DNA from: Musa acuminata AAA Group
Taxonomy: Eukaryota; Streptophyta; Magnoliopsida; Zingiberales; Musaceae
Reading direction: 5' to 3'
DNA: 64,000 nucleotides
NCBI RefSeq assembly: GCF_036884655.1
Contig: NC_088344.1
Span: forward strand, 34,162,501-34,226,500
Below, in pieces: positions 45,372 to 57,735 of this stretch (positions within the stretch are counted from its first letter, which is position 1; each line of letters begins with the position of its first letter). A program made the position numbers and the translations under genes. Under the pieces are notes generated by a model. It did not search any database. It saw nothing but the letters and a program-made list of their open reading frames with translations, and was not told where the DNA came from.

Positions 45372-48300
45372 GCAGTGTTTTCGGCGGTTTCAGGGCTTGA
45401 ATTGTCTTTGTCCAAGACTCACCATGAATGTAAGGTCCCAATCTTGCTTGGTCAAATCCATTTCTTATTAAACTAAAGGCTTGTATTATTGAACTTTTAC
45501 TATAGCTGTTTTTATAGGATGTAATAGTGAAAGAACGGTTCTGCAAGTCCTGAATGACTTGATCTTGATCTCTCAATATCAATTTATTTTTTTCTGTATT
45601 CCTACTCATGGTACAAGAGCATCTGGACAGTAATAAATCAATCCGCTTTTCTCGGTGATCTTCGTCCCCGATTGTGATATAACGCGAGCTTTCGGTTATT
45701 GATAAGCTAGGAATTCTTGTTCCATAGATCATCGTCTTACAGGGATTTGTTCACTCCAAAGTATTTGCTGTCTGAAAATATTGTTGATATGTCCCACAAT
45801 TTCCATCACCAACTGACCAGTGTTCTGCTTCTGTAGATGCCGTGGTTCCTATTACTTGCTTCTTGATAGTGTGCTTGTTTGCGCTTCAACATTATGGCAC
45901 TCATCGGGTTGGATTCTTATTTGCACCAATTATCGTCACTTGGCTACTCTGTATTAGTGGACTTGGCATATACAACATCGTCAAATGGAATCCCCTTATT
46001 TATCAAGCGTTGTCGCCGTATTACATGCTGAAGTTCTTGAGGAAGACAAGGAAGGCTGGTTGGATGTCCTTGGGAGGAATTCTACTATGCATGACAGGTA
46101 ACTGTCGAAGTGGATCACAATGGATTATAGTTTATAGCTCGTCAATAAGCCAGATGAACAACATAAATGAAAGTCATTTGAGGCTTATCCTGTGATGTCC
46201 GAAAGGTTAATAGAGTTCTATAGCTGCTTAAATTGGTTATTTAGGTAATTGATACGGATAGGTCCTTTTTTCATGAAAATTTTCACTATCTATAAAGGTC
46301 TTGTTTGTTATTTTCTACGTCAACAACATATGATGATTAATGTTATCTATCGTCACTGCAGGGTCAGAGGCAATGTTTGCGGATTTAGGTCACTTCTCAT
46401 ATAGAGCAATTCAGGTTAGTGTTTATGCCGTAAATGATTGCTTATGTTTGAACTGTCAAGATTCTCACCCTTGTTGTATTTGGTTAATGCAGATTGCTTT
46501 CACTTCGTGCGTTTATCCTGCTTTAGTTTTGGCATACATGGGACAAGCAGCTTACTTGTCCAAACATCATATTATCAGCAACAGTTACCAGATCGGTTTT
46601 TACGTCTATGTTCCAGGTGCCTTCTCTTTCTTCCCCAGCCACAAGGTCTTAATTAGTATGAGTTTTCCAAAACTGTTCTAAGGCCCCGACAATTTCATAT
46701 ATCAGCAGTAGCAGAATATTTTTGTGAATTATTGATCAGTAGAGCTTCTTTTTCTTGTGCAGAAAGTGTAAGATGGCCTGTGCTTGTGATAGCAATACTA
46801 GCTTCTGTTGTGGGGTGTCAAGCAATCATTAGCGGAACATTCTCTATAGTGAGCCAAAGCCAATCTCTCAGTTGCTTCCCAAGGGTCAAGGTAGTTCACA
46901 CCTCCAACAAGGTACACGGCCAGATCTATATTCCGGAGGTGAACTGGGCACTCATGATCCTCTGTGTCGCTGTTGCCCTCGGCTTCAGAGACACAAAACA
47001 TATGGGCAATGCATCAGGTTTACATTTTTCTGTCAACCCTCCTGAGCGCATTACTAGTATTTTGCACTCAACACTTATCACAGTGTCACTCTTTTGTATA
47101 TGCAAAAATACATGATGAGAAATAGTACGATTATCTAAATGGAGTCTGCATTCATGTCGTTTTAAGATTGCAAACCTGCTTTCTTGAAAATATTCTGCTG
47201 TACTATGGTTCTCATCATTTTTTATGAAACCAATCTCTGAAATGGCACACGACATTGTTCACATATATTTCTTAGCACACTCATTTTTCGGCTTGCTTTC
47301 ATCTGTTTATTTATATTCTGCAACCATCAGTATGTTTCGATGTCATTGACTGATCCTCTTTCTTTTCCTGTGCAGGCTTGGCAGTAATTACAGTGATGTT
47401 GGTTACCACTTGCCTCACGTCCTTGGTCATGATCTTATGTTGGCACAATTCCCCTCTTCTGGCACTTGCATTTTTCGTCGTCTTTGGATCGATCGAGGCC
47501 TTGTTTTTCTCTTCCTCACTCATGAAGTTCCTTGACGGTGCTTGGCTGCCCATCCTTCTCGCACTCATCCTAATGGCCATCATGTTCGTGTGGCATTATG
47601 CGACAATAAAAAAATACGAGTTTGATTTGCAGAACAAGCTTTCCCTCGACTGGCTTCTCGCCCTCGGCAACTCTCTTGGCATTTCCCGCGTCCCAGGCAT
47701 TGGCCTTGTCTACACTGACCTCGTATCGGGTGTGCCGGCAAATTTCTCTCACTTTGTGACGAACCTTCCAGCGTTCCACCAAATCTTAGTCTTTGTCTGC
47801 ATAAAATATGTTCCTGTTCCTTTCATTCCTGCTTCAGAAAGGTACCTTGTCGGCCGTGTGGGACCTCCAGAATTCCGATCCTACCGGTGCATCGTGCGGT
47901 ATGGCTACCGTGATGTCCACCAGGATGTCAACTCTTTTGAGTCAGAGCTCATTACCAGTCTGGCTGATTTCATTCATGCTGAAGCATTACACCATTGCGA
48001 CCCATCTAATGATGAGGCTGAGGGTGGATTTACTGTCGTTGGAAGCTCTCCATATAATTCGTCTACCAAATTGAATTTACGGGATGCAAACGTGACGGTG
48101 CAGATATCAGATGAGAGGAATTCCGAAGGGAAGGAGGCCATGGGTAAAGCGAAAAGGGTGAGGTTCCTTGTGGAGGAGAGTGAAAGCTCAACAGAAGGTG
48201 TCGTCGACGAAGAGCTGCAGGAGCTACTTGTGGCCCAAGAGTCCGGTACTGCATTCATATTGGGGCATTCGCACATCCGATCAAAGCCGGGATCCTCCAT

Positions 48301-48424
48301 GATAAAGAAGGTAGCAATAGACCTTGTTTACAATTTTCTCCGACGGAATTGCCGGGGACCAGACGTGGCACTTAGACTGCCGCCAGAGTCGCTCCTTGAA
48401 GTTGGCATGGTGTATCTCCTGTAA
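44538..48424 (+). CDS. HAK: HAK/KUP/KT potassium transporter
   Basis: Nine in-phase exons (44538-44576, 44656-44890, 44977-45222, 45376-45429, 45837-46097, 46362-46414, 46493-46616, 46763-47017, 47376-48424) encode 771 residues. This is a multi-span, proton-coupled K+ transporter of plasma or vacuolar membrane. Diagnostic stretches include [54 protein letters not shown] and [20 protein letters not shown]. The large C-terminal exon holds later spans ([20 protein letters not shown]) and the cytosolic domain ([15 protein letters not shown]), ending [19 protein letters not shown]. The short first exon (13 codons, [13 protein letters not shown]) is joined to KNSWKATLL; the upstream acceptor choice is the least certain part. 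A TTG microsatellite abuts the exon 4 acceptor. The family clade is not assigned. Confidence 0.94.
45335..45372 (+). repeat. (TGT)n microsatellite forming an intron 3' end
   Basis: About 12 TGT units run up to the cag acceptor (AG at 45374-45375) of HAK exon 4, so the repeat occupies the polypyrimidine-tract position. Confidence 0.9.
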
Positions 48425-48696
48425 GCTGAAAACAAGTGTGCTGCAGTCTATATGGAAATTATACACTTAGACTAATTTGGCTACTAAAGTTTTCGAAATT
48501 ATACTATATGGAAATGATGCAATCTTTCATTATTGGAGTGGTAAATGGTTTTGGAGCACCATTATGAATCATCAAGTTTATGCAGGTCTTCTGAGGTTTA
48601 CAAACTGAATCATATTGCATGAATGAGGATTATGAAGTGCTGCAAGTTTCTGACTCTTTCCTGTCAAAGGTAATGCACAAAGGAACAGAATGCTTG

Positions 48697-48776
<80 letters not shown>

Positions 48777-49014
48777 AAGGCGTTTGCCATTTCGAGAACT
48801 CTCTTTTTTATTCGATCTCCAAACAAATCAAATCTGTAAACTCGTACGAGTAAAAATTGGCAATATTAAGACTTGGAAATTAAAGCAAAGAATCACTCGA
48901 TTATGCACAATTGAGGAGAAAGAATGATGTCCGTCCGATCCTGAGCGGCGCGCGATAACTACACTTAACGGATCTTGTTGCGTGTGTATGTGTACTGTCA
49001 TCGTTGACTTCTGA
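48425..49014. other. Convergent intergenic region between HAK and U-box genes
   Basis: Contains the 3' untranslated regions of both genes and a 74-bp (AT)n tract (48699-48772). No gene. Confidence 0.6.
48699..48772. repeat. (AT)37 microsatellite
   Basis: An uninterrupted 74-bp AT dinucleotide tract between two convergent genes. It is self-complementary and likely to be length-variable. Confidence 0.95.
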
Positions 49015-51099
49015 TCATGATGCAACTGTAGTAGAGGACGTCGTGACGCTCATCGCGGAGAATCTGGCCGTGCGTTCCGCCTCCACGGCAGCCGCCCAGC
49101 GCCGGCAGATCCGACTCAGCGCCGCCGCCTTCCGCCTCGCCCGCTCCGTCCCCGCCCCCATCAGCTCCCAGATCACCCACTCGATCCCCGGCATGGCCGC
49201 CAGCTCCGCCACCACCCCCGACTCCGACCGCCGGCACACCGCCACCAGAGCCGCCGCCGCGCTCTCCCTCGCCCAGTCCGACCCCCGCCGTAGCAACCCG
49301 ACCAGCCGCGCAACCGCTCCCTCCGCCTTCGCCACGGCCTCCGCTCCGCCCCTCCTCGCCACTGCCGCCAGCACCGCCGCCGCCTCCTCCGCGACCTCCG
49401 GCTCTCCCACGGCTTCCAGTGCCGCCCCCACCACCCCCCCCTCCACCAGCCGCCCGGTATTTTCTCGGTCCCCGGCGAGGCTAAGGATGGCTGCCATGGC
49501 GTCCTTCTTTGAGCTGGCCGGGCCGTGGCGCGCCATCTGCAGCAGCACCTCCACCACCCGGGGGTGTCGTGCGAGTCGCCGGCGGTAGGAGTGGATGGAG
49601 GAGAGGCTGAGCACGGTGGCGGCAGCGTTCTCCTTCGCCCGCCACTTGGCGCCCTCTGCCAGGACGTGGACGATCCCGTCGACGGCGCCATCCGCGTGCA
49701 TGATGAGCCGCTTGTTGGCCTCCAGGATCGACAGGTTGAGCAGCGCAGTCACCGCGCTGACCTGGAGCCCAGCGTCGTCCGATCGGAGCAGCGGGAGGAG
49801 GAGGGGAATCGCACCGGCCTCCGCTACGAATGCGCGGTTGTCGGAGCCGTGCTTGGCCAGCAGCCGGAGTTCGTGGACCACCCGGTGCGCGGCATCCGTA
49901 CACGGCGCCGCCGCGAGCTCCTCCACGAGGAAGGACGCCGTCATTCTTGCCGCCTCGAGCGCAGCCTTGTTAGCCGCTGCTGTCGTGGCGTTGTCGGCAT
50001 CGGCTTGCTCGTTGCTGGTGACGTCGGCTCCGTCGAAGGGAAGGTTGTTGTCGCGGCACCAGCAGCAGATGAGGTTCTTGAGGGCGCGATTGGGGACGAG
50101 CTCGAGGTGGGGGAGGGCTTGGCCGGACTTGGGGCAGGTGGCATGGCCGGAGCCGATCCATCGAACGATGGAGTCCCTATCGTACGTCTGTCCAGTGGCC
50201 ACCACCATCGGATCCCGCATGAGGTCCAGCGATATCGGGCACCGGAAGTCTGCCGGCACCGCGAGGTCCTCCGCCTCGGAGAAGGGCGATTTCTTGCCGT
50301 CGGCGCCGGCGGAGGTGTCCAATCTGGGAGTTGATGCCCCGAACAGGACGTACCTAGCGTATCGTAGGATCGACGCGAGGGCCACCATGGCCGGCACCCA
50401 TCTGTCGGCGGCGGCGCCGTCGGCGATGTCGCGCTCGAGGCTGTTGATCTCGTGGCGGCAGTTCCATGAATCATCGATGCCGAGCCGCCGGAAGATCCCC
50501 TGCAGCGCGGCATGGTCGGGTACCGTCCCGCTCTCGACGAGTGCGATGAGCTCGAGAATATCTCGGCGGAGGGAGAGGGCAGCGGGATCGACGGCGGGGG
50601 AGGAACGTCGGAGCTGGCGGAGGAGGAGGCGGACGTGGTCCCTCACGTCCTCAGGAATCCGAAGCTCCGCCACAGGCAGGATGTCAAGGAAGGTGGTGAG
50701 GTCGACAACTTGCTCGTGGATCTCAGCGGCAAGGGGCTCGGCCCGGAAGAGGACGAAAGCGCGGCTGCGGGCGGAGCAATGGTCAAAATGGGCCTTGAGG
50801 CGGTGGAGAACGAGAAGAATCTCGCGGAAGCAAAGCGAAGCCAATCGCGGGAGGGCAAAGTCAACGCAGCGGTCGTCGTCATCTCGGACGGCGAGGAGTA
50901 GCTCCTCGAAGAGGAGGGAGAGCTGCTTAACGTTGCGGGGGACGGAGGAGAAGTTGGGATTAACACGAAGGGGGGACGACGACGGCGAAGGTTGTTGGTG
51001 GGAGGAGACGTCACGGGAGAGGAAGAGGAGGTGGCGGAGGAGGTCGGCGTCGGTGGACGGGTCGGGTGGCGGAGGAGGGGAGGAGGAGGAGGTGGCCAT
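49015..51099 (-). CDS. PUB: Plant U-box E3 ubiquitin ligase with ARM repeats (PUB16/17-like)
   Basis: Intronless, highly GC-rich gene of 694 residues. The N-terminal ~50 residues are Ser/Pro-rich and disordered. A helical UND-type domain spans about 50-250. The U-box (~281-354) reads VPADFRCPISLDLMRDPMVV, GQTYDRDSIVRWI and TCPKSGQ, and would recruit an E2 enzyme. From ~385 onward come tandem ARM repeats (AIPLLLPLLRSDDAGLQVSA, VTALLNLSILEANKRLIM, AAATVLSLSS), the substrate-binding superhelix. Order and length resemble PUB16/PUB17 and tobacco ACRE276, positive regulators of cell death and defence, though exact orthology is not claimed. The start is the first Met of the frame. A dense cluster of ACGT cores lies 420-630 bp upstream, hinting at ABA or stress control. 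The C-terminus ends FSAMSVTTSSTTVAS. Confidence 0.95.
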   Translation of the reverse strand: MATSSSSPPPPPDPSTDADLLRHLLFLSRDVSSHQQPSPSSSPLRVNPNFSSVPRNVKQLSLLFEELLLAVRDDDDRCVDFALPRLASLCFREILLVLHRLKAHFDHCSARSRAFVLFRAEPLAAEIHEQVVDLTTFLDILPVAELRIPEDVRDHVRLLLRQLRRSSPAVDPAALSLRRDILELIALVESGTVPDHAALQGIFRRLGIDDSWNCRHEINSLERDIADGAAADRWVPAMVALASILRYARYVLFGASTPRLDTSAGADGKKSPFSEAEDLAVPADFRCPISLDLMRDPMVVATGQTYDRDSIVRWIGSGHATCPKSGQALPHLELVPNRALKNLICCWCRDNNLPFDGADVTSNEQADADNATTAAANKAALEAARMTASFLVEELAAAPCTDAAHRVVHELRLLAKHGSDNRAFVAEAGAIPLLLPLLRSDDAGLQVSAVTALLNLSILEANKRLIMHADGAVDGIVHVLAEGAKWRAKENAAATVLSLSSIHSYRRRLARHPRVVEVLLQMARHGPASSKKDAMAAILSLAGDRENTGRLVEGGVVGAALEAVGEPEVAEEAAAVLAAVARRGGAEAVAKAEGAVARLVGLLRRGSDWARESAAAALVAVCRRSESGVVAELAAMPGIEWVIWELMGAGTERARRKAAALSRICRRWAAAVEAERTARFSAMSVTTSSTTVAS

Positions 51100-51517
51100 G
51101 GAAGAAGCTGTCGTGTCCTCGATTCAAGCGTCGGTAATCGTAACAGGAAAGGAAGGGGAGTTCGAGGGGTCTATATGGTGGTGGTGGTCGTCCGCTGCTG
51201 GTGCTGTGCAGTTATGTCGGCCGGAATTGCGTGGAAAGCAAGAGGATGTATGAGCTGGGGAGGAACAAGTGCGGTCGCCGCCCTCGTTACTTTTTCCCTG
51301 TGTTTCCTTGCTGGATTTGTTTTATAGTTGGAGGATGGATGTGACAACCGTGCTCCATGAGAGAACGGCGAAGGTGGTGGCGGTCAAAGATGGTAGTAAT
51401 CTAATACCAGTATGCGTGTTGGACAAGTCCACGCCCAATCTTTACGTTGATCTTTTCCCCAACAAAATTATTATTATTATTATTTTTTCTTCTCTCAATT
51501 GGTCGATAACCGTAGAA

Positions 51518-51728
51518 CACGTGATGACGACAGTAAATGTCAACCGCCCACGTTGGTTATCGCCGGGGATTGTTGGTCAAACGAGAACACGAGGCGTGAC
51601 GTCACCTTGTTACCACTGGCACGTGTTCAATGAGAGGCCACGTCAAGGCCGGCTCACGCTTCGGGACGTGGACATGCCACGTATGTTACGTGGATACGGT
51701 CACCTCGTATGCAACTTCCTTTCACGTG
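51518..51728. promoter_or_regulatory. Cluster of ACGT-core (G-box/ABRE/as-1-like) elements
   Basis: Nine ACGT cores lie in about 210 bp: CACGTG at 51518, 51620 and 51723, the palindrome TGACGTCA at 51597, and ACGT cores at 51550, 51640, 51666, 51679 and 51688. They lie upstream of the U-box gene and are classic bZIP-factor targets. Confidence 0.6.
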
Positions 51729-54700
51729 TGTTTCGGCTGTGTCTTATACGACGGTCGAGATACGGTGGAGCGGTAACCATGGCTTGGTCACAGCGGAGCA
51801 TGGTAGGGATGATGCTAACTCAAGACCATGTTTGCCTCTTGTTGAGATGTTAGGAGCTAAATTACACCGATGTGAAAATAACAACATCCTAAGTGCATGA
51901 GATTCATGTCATACGAGGAAAATTAATACACAATTTTATTTTTAAGTATTTATTTTTATAATTCAAACTTTGATATATGAAATAGTAAAAGAATTATTTT
52001 ATTTTTTTTTCTTATATCGTTAATTTTACTAATAAAAATACCGTAGCATATGGTAACTTTGTCTTACCTCAATTTATCACTCGTAAATATAATTGTTAAT
52101 ATGAGAAAAAAATATATGATTAAATATTTCACAAGTAACTTTATCGTTTTATCGAGATTTATTCTATCGACTTATTCTCCTCATCGGTAAACTAAACAAA
52201 ACCTTCTTTTGACTCTTCCACGGGATTGAAGCGGCAACCTTCTCCTTCCATTCTCTCTCTCTCTCTCTCTCTCTAACATCAATGTCCGCTAGTTCTTGGT
52301 CTGACCTGTTCAGTAATATACACTTCTTAATATTAAGACAAGTCTAAGATGATGATTAGTTCTATCTTTGATTAAGTAAAACCATCGTGTCCTTAGACAT
52401 TATCAGCAGAAAAACACTCTTTTTCGCTCCTTGTTTCCTTCAACTTAATCCTTCATTATTTGCATGTGACGCCACGTAAAACATATTTTATGGACTGATG
52501 GAATCGATGAGAGATGCGACAATTAATGTTTTACGACCTCATTCCTTCGTATATTTTGTAGAGATGAAGAATTACTCCTCGCTTGTCGTCTCTTTCTAAA
52601 GCATTTGATCGGCCATTATAGATGGAAAAGGTCTTCGACTAGTGATGAAACTTTCCAAAAGCCATACATCCACTTAGGCAAAAAAAGAGAGGTAAAGAGA
52701 TCGCATTGGAGCAATCATTGTTAGCTCTTCGACATCATGACACAAACAATACTATTCAACACAATTTATGCCTCCTGCTTGCTTCGTCAATCCACCACCA
52801 CATAGCAACAACCTTAGTCTGTCTTCTATAATACCTTACAGCCACCCAACAATAATAATAGGATATGATAGATTCCAAAGCCATGATCAGCTGTATAAAA
52901 AAGACAATGCATGATGAAGGAGAGAGAAGCGGAAGAAGCCAACGCAACATACTTGCAAGAAAGACCCACACCCAACCAGTTCAAGGTTCAAGTTAGAAGA
53001 AGCTCTTGAAGTTCAACACAAACTTGAGATCGCCATCCAATAAAGAGCTAAGTCAATTTTGCATGGGAATAATGGCATCTGAATCAAATAAGGTCTTAGT
53101 CAAAGAAGTTAGGCTTAGATGGACATATTCAAATATGTGCATCAGATGAAAGGATCAAGAGAATAATCTCACATCGCGTATAACTCTAACATGAAAACTT
53201 AAGATCTTGGATTGAATTGATGTCCAACCTGATATATATATCCTAACTTTAACCAATTTGATTCATATTAATTGTTATTTGATTTCTTATATTAAAATGA
53301 AAAAGGAGAAAAGGAACCTTATATTTTATTAATATCAATTGTGTATACATCATGTCTACTAATTGTAGTAGACATCATTGTGAGCGATTTGAATGATGCT
53401 AGAATTTTCACAATAAACTCGTGGAATGAGACTCGTAAATCTTAAAGCAACTAATACAACCAAAGTGATTCATGACAAACGTAGAGGGTGAACTCATTAG
53501 AGAGGTTCTCTAACCGGAGGAAGAGGAGCTGCACCACGACCACCACGATGATCTCGAGCGCTCATCGTGAGTAGTTGATCCCTTTTATATAATAACTTTG
53601 ACATCTAACATGATACAATAGCTTAATAGATAAATTTTGATCCGAATAAGGGTGAGCCGCGCTCTTACTAGTAGATGCTAGATGGACATGATAATCAAGT
53701 TATGGTTTGATTGAATGAGGACGAAGGACACTCTAACAAATAGATATAGATAGATGAGTAGACCGCTATAGCATTAGAAAAGAGCATTAACATTGAGAAG
53801 TTTAACTTGGATTCATCATTATTTAATTTTAATTTATATAAAAATCACTTACTTGCTCCAAAATAAATAAATTTTAAAAATATAATATACTTTGTATATA
53901 TTTTAATATTATCTATAATATGATATTTAGAAAAAATATTTATATGAAATTATTTATGTAATTTTTTTTTACACCGCATCTCCATCTTATCCCCGTCTAA
54001 TTTTTGGAAATTTCTCATCTAGTATTTTCCTATCAGAATAAGTATGTATATGATGAAACCGAATCACGAGGGACCCAAATTCAAATGATCACTTAGAAAC
54101 CCTAAAAATTAGGGTGGAAGGTTTCTAAAAGGTAGAAAAATATAAGAAAGAAAACGAAAACTATTCCATTCATCCATGACCACAAGGTGCGTAGCGAGTC
54201 AAACTAGATTGACCCAAATCACGCTATCCAAGAGCGATAAATAATGAAGAACAACATTAATCTTATGCAAGTTTTTCTACTCCTTTAGGATCCACATCTG
54301 ACCCTTTCTTTTGCTGAGTCCATCGCACTGAATTGGTGTGCCAAAGACGACCTAATCTAACCTAACCTAACCTAACCCAACCATGTCACGCAAGTTTTCT
54401 AGTCAATTCATGGATGGCTGGCCAGTCTCGATTTGGTACACCAAAGGCAATAAGAGAGTGGGGCCCAGCCGAGCAAACCAATCACGTGGTGGGTGGCGTT
54501 GTTGGCACGTCTCCATCTTCTCGATTTAGTTTTGGATATATTTATTTCTTATAAATACAAAAAAAAAATTATGGAATGAGATCTGCAAATATATTTTAGA
54601 TGTAAATTCGATACGTTCATTTCGACAAACAAAATTTTCGTTTTCATTTTCCAAATCTCAAAATCGAAAATAAAAAATGCTTTAATATTTTTAAGATTAA

Positions 54701-55370
54701 ATAAATTCTTTTTGTGCTATTGTGCTAAGAAGGATCTCTTTCATGCTCACCAGCTATCATCATCGCTCGTCAGCACGTAGAAGAGGAGATGGCACTGTTT
54801 TCTTTCGTTCCATCGCACGCCACATTAACATCCTCTTTTTGGTAGATGAAGTGATCACATTTCTCGGGACGGGTATCGAAGAGTAAGTGTTCGTTCGTTG
54901 CTTCCCATCAATCGACCTTTCTTCTTCTTCTTCTTCTTCTTACTGTTGCAGCAGCAGAATCACGGATGGTTGCAAGATGAGTTGGGGAGGAAATATCCAA
55001 GAACGAAGGTGGGTGGCGGGTCTCCTTCGACATCATGTCGCAGGTAAGAGGGGATGCAGACATGGCATTCCTCACCGACAGCGGTGCGTTGGTTGACAAC
55101 ACCCAACGCGGAGTTGACGTGCTCCGTGTCAATACTCGTAGCTGTAAGTGTCCGTCACGCCGTCAGCTCGCGACTTAAATCATGACCTAATAGTGATATC
55201 ATTATATTCGACTGCCAATTTAAACCTCCGTACGTGTGATTCAATCACTAGATTTCATTATCAATCGGAAACTCCACGTCTAGCATTTGGTCAAATATTA
55301 AATAATCATCAAAACTTAGACATATGATTTTGAGTGTCAATCAAAACTCAAAATTCGATATTTAACATTC
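51729..55370. other. Gene-poor repeat-rich stretch
   Basis: No recognisable gene. Notable content is a (CT)n run (52251-52275), a pentamer tract of CCTAA units (54354-54380) and a (TTC)n run (54918-54940). The moderately GC-rich segment 54880-55140 has a short open frame without family features. Confidence 0.4.
54354..54380. repeat. (CCTAA)n pentamer tract
   Basis: About five units of the 5-base repeat ctaac. It is not the canonical 7-base Arabidopsis-type telomere repeat, so telomeric origin is not supported. Confidence 0.75.
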
Positions 55371-55773
55371 AATCAAATAAATGAGAGTTAAGATCAATTT
55401 TAATCCCCGTGATTTTGATCATTTACTATTTAAGTTCTTATAATTTACTCGTATCTAAAATAACCTTCTACGTTTACGACGTAATGATTCAACTCTCACT
55501 CACTTTCGCTTCTGGTCTAGCTCTTCTTCGATAAGATAGATCTTAACTTTTTTTTAAATTTAAATTACACGTGTCATTATATTAATAATTTATTATGAAT
55601 CAACATACCACGTAAACAGACTTTAATGCCTGTTAACCTAAATTTGACGTAAAAAACTTATATATTATATTTTTAAAAATATTAAGATTATTTTAGACAC
55701 AAATAAATTATAAAAATTTAAGTAATTCACGATAAAAATCATAAGGGTTAAAATGAACATTAATCAAATAAAT
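55371..55773. mobile_element. MITE with long terminal inverted repeats (Mutator-like)
   Basis: The identical 12-bp sequence aatcaaataaat flanks an internal element of about 379 bp (55383-55761). The element's ends are inverted repeats of roughly 80 bp: the left end runs gttaagatcaattttaat...cttataattta...tctaaaataa and the right end, reverse-complemented, runs gttcattttaaccc...tttataattta...tctaaaataa. There is no coding capacity. Long TIRs with target duplications of about 9-12 bp suggest a Mutator-like MITE; the duplication length fits loosely. Confidence 0.75.
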
Positions 55774-57109
55774 AATTAGTTAAGTTTCGATATGTCGACC
55801 AATTAAATCATAATCAACTAATTAAAGCTTGACATGTGAAATCGTTAGATTTAACTACCAATCAAAACTCAACATTTAGCATACAGTCAAACCATAAACA
55901 ATCAACAAGATGATGATGTGATATTCCAACCTGAGGCTTCTAAAGGGAAGGTCTCCTCGACGTGCGATATCACACACACGTTAAATGCATTCATCTATGA
56001 ACGTATCGAACTCTCTACGTTAGATTTAGAACATCAAAGAGACATAATTTTGTAGGATCTTTCGAGAGAAATTTTCTCATGAAAAAAAAGGTGATCGGTT
56101 TAGGGGATTATTAAATTTGGTGGCATGATATATTTTGGAAGAATAAATAAGATCCGATTAAGATATTGACGATCATTCTTAACACTAACAATCCTACCAT
56201 CAAACAAGAGTCGAAGATGCATTCATTGGTAAGGTATATATAAGATAAGTGTGTCGAATTCATCATCATTATAAGCTATATCACAAATGTGGAGAATACC
56301 TTAGTTTTTAAAGGTTCTAAACATTACAATTGGAAACAGAAAGCTCAGCCTGAATGATACGAAGCTTCTGCCTGTCTGACAGTAAATGAAATGTATTCTC
56401 CATATTGTTTTCTGAAGGAAGCAGGAAACATACACCAAGAATGGGCTCAATCACCTCTTTCCTCTCAATCTCAATCGACATGAAACTCCTCTTTCTCTTC
56501 TGAGATTGACAATCAAACATGAGCTTATCTTTAAAGCTAATATAGACAATATTTACTCATTTAAAATCTTTTCGACTATGGGAATGAGATAAAACAATCT
56601 ACACGTCAATTGGATCAGTGGATAGCTTGTCCGAGGACGACGTTTTTAGGCATTATAATGTAAATGATAGGTAGATGATTTGGACTATTTTATATACATT
56701 CATGCATGCATACCGACACATATATTTATGTGTGTGTGTGATGCACGTTTAGATAGGATAAGACTGACACAACAGCCAGTCGCGGCATGCCACCAACCTC
56801 ATCTCCACTGCTCTCTTCACGTCCACAGTCATTGAATCCAAAGAGCCTTCGTGTGGCTCCCAAGAAGATAAAGCAGCAAAAGAGATAAAGGCGCCGACAT
56901 GATTTAAATGCTTAGCTTTTTGTCTGAGGGAATCAGTTGCGAGTCCTAACAAATGATTCGACTCTTAATCGCAGTCATGGAATGCATGCATTCTAGTGTT
57001 TAAAATGAAGCTAATAGTAGTGTAATATCAACTCAAGTCTTCCTATAAATTTAATATGAGATTAAATATTTTTATTAAAAATAAAAATATTTATAAATAA
57101 TATAATATT
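55774..57109. other. AT-rich gene-free stretch
   Basis: No recognisable gene. Short segments (e.g. caatcaaaactcaacattta, near 55858) resemble 55339-55360, suggesting local duplication around the MITE. Confidence 0.4.
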
Positions 57110-57735
57110 ATATTATTTAATTAGGTAATATATATTATAAATATAATTAAATTCTTATTATGATTATCGATCGTGAAAGTGAGGATTAGGGTTTTCGAAA
57201 AAGAATATTTTTATCGCAAAAGATTTTAATCTCTGTCATTAAATTTTACTTTTCAATTATATCCTTTAAAAATTAGATATTTCTCTTATATATCTCAAAA
57301 AATTATACTTTTACTCTTCAGAAATTAAAAAAATTTTGAGTTAGAAATTAAAAATTTATGCTGATTAACGTTGATAATTATTGTGACTAATAGAAAGAAC
57401 GTTCTGGTATGATTCTTTAGAAGATGCTCTTCATGCGAGGGATTCTCATAATTATTTATTCTAAACCCTTTGTTTCTGCTTGTAAAAAGGATACAACCTA
57501 TTAAGGATGAACCAACCCAATAAGTCATCGAGAGATTATAAATATTTTCTTATTTTTTTTAATTCCTAATTCATCGCTCTTATCAATTCTATGAAAAATA
57601 GGAAGAACGGAGAAATGAGTTTAGCTTTTCTTTCATGTTGGCATCACTATAGCTTTCAAAATTTTGATCTTTCATTAATTGATTTTAATTTTCTGACATT
57701 AAAGTTTTTCACATAATAGTATATTATGGTTTTTA
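57110..57735 (+). repeat. Interspersed repeat copy 2 (possible solo LTR)
   Basis: Matches 25780-26210 in order at the early block (tatattataaatataatta), the middle cactatagctttc block and the end ttcacataatagta. It is longer than copy 1, so it contains insertions, or copy 1 a deletion. Confidence 0.4.

Noticed and set aside
48578..48927. Open frames reading repeated Tyr-Ile
   Set aside because: These are translations of the (AT)37 microsatellite, not proteins.
49595..51253. 552-residue plus-strand open frame
   Set aside because: It is antisense to the U-box/ARM gene, where high GC removes stop codons. Its composition is Ser/Arg-rich with no domain features.
54354..54380. Telomere-like repeat
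   Set aside because: The unit is five bases, not the canonical seven-base plant repeat, and only about five copies are present.
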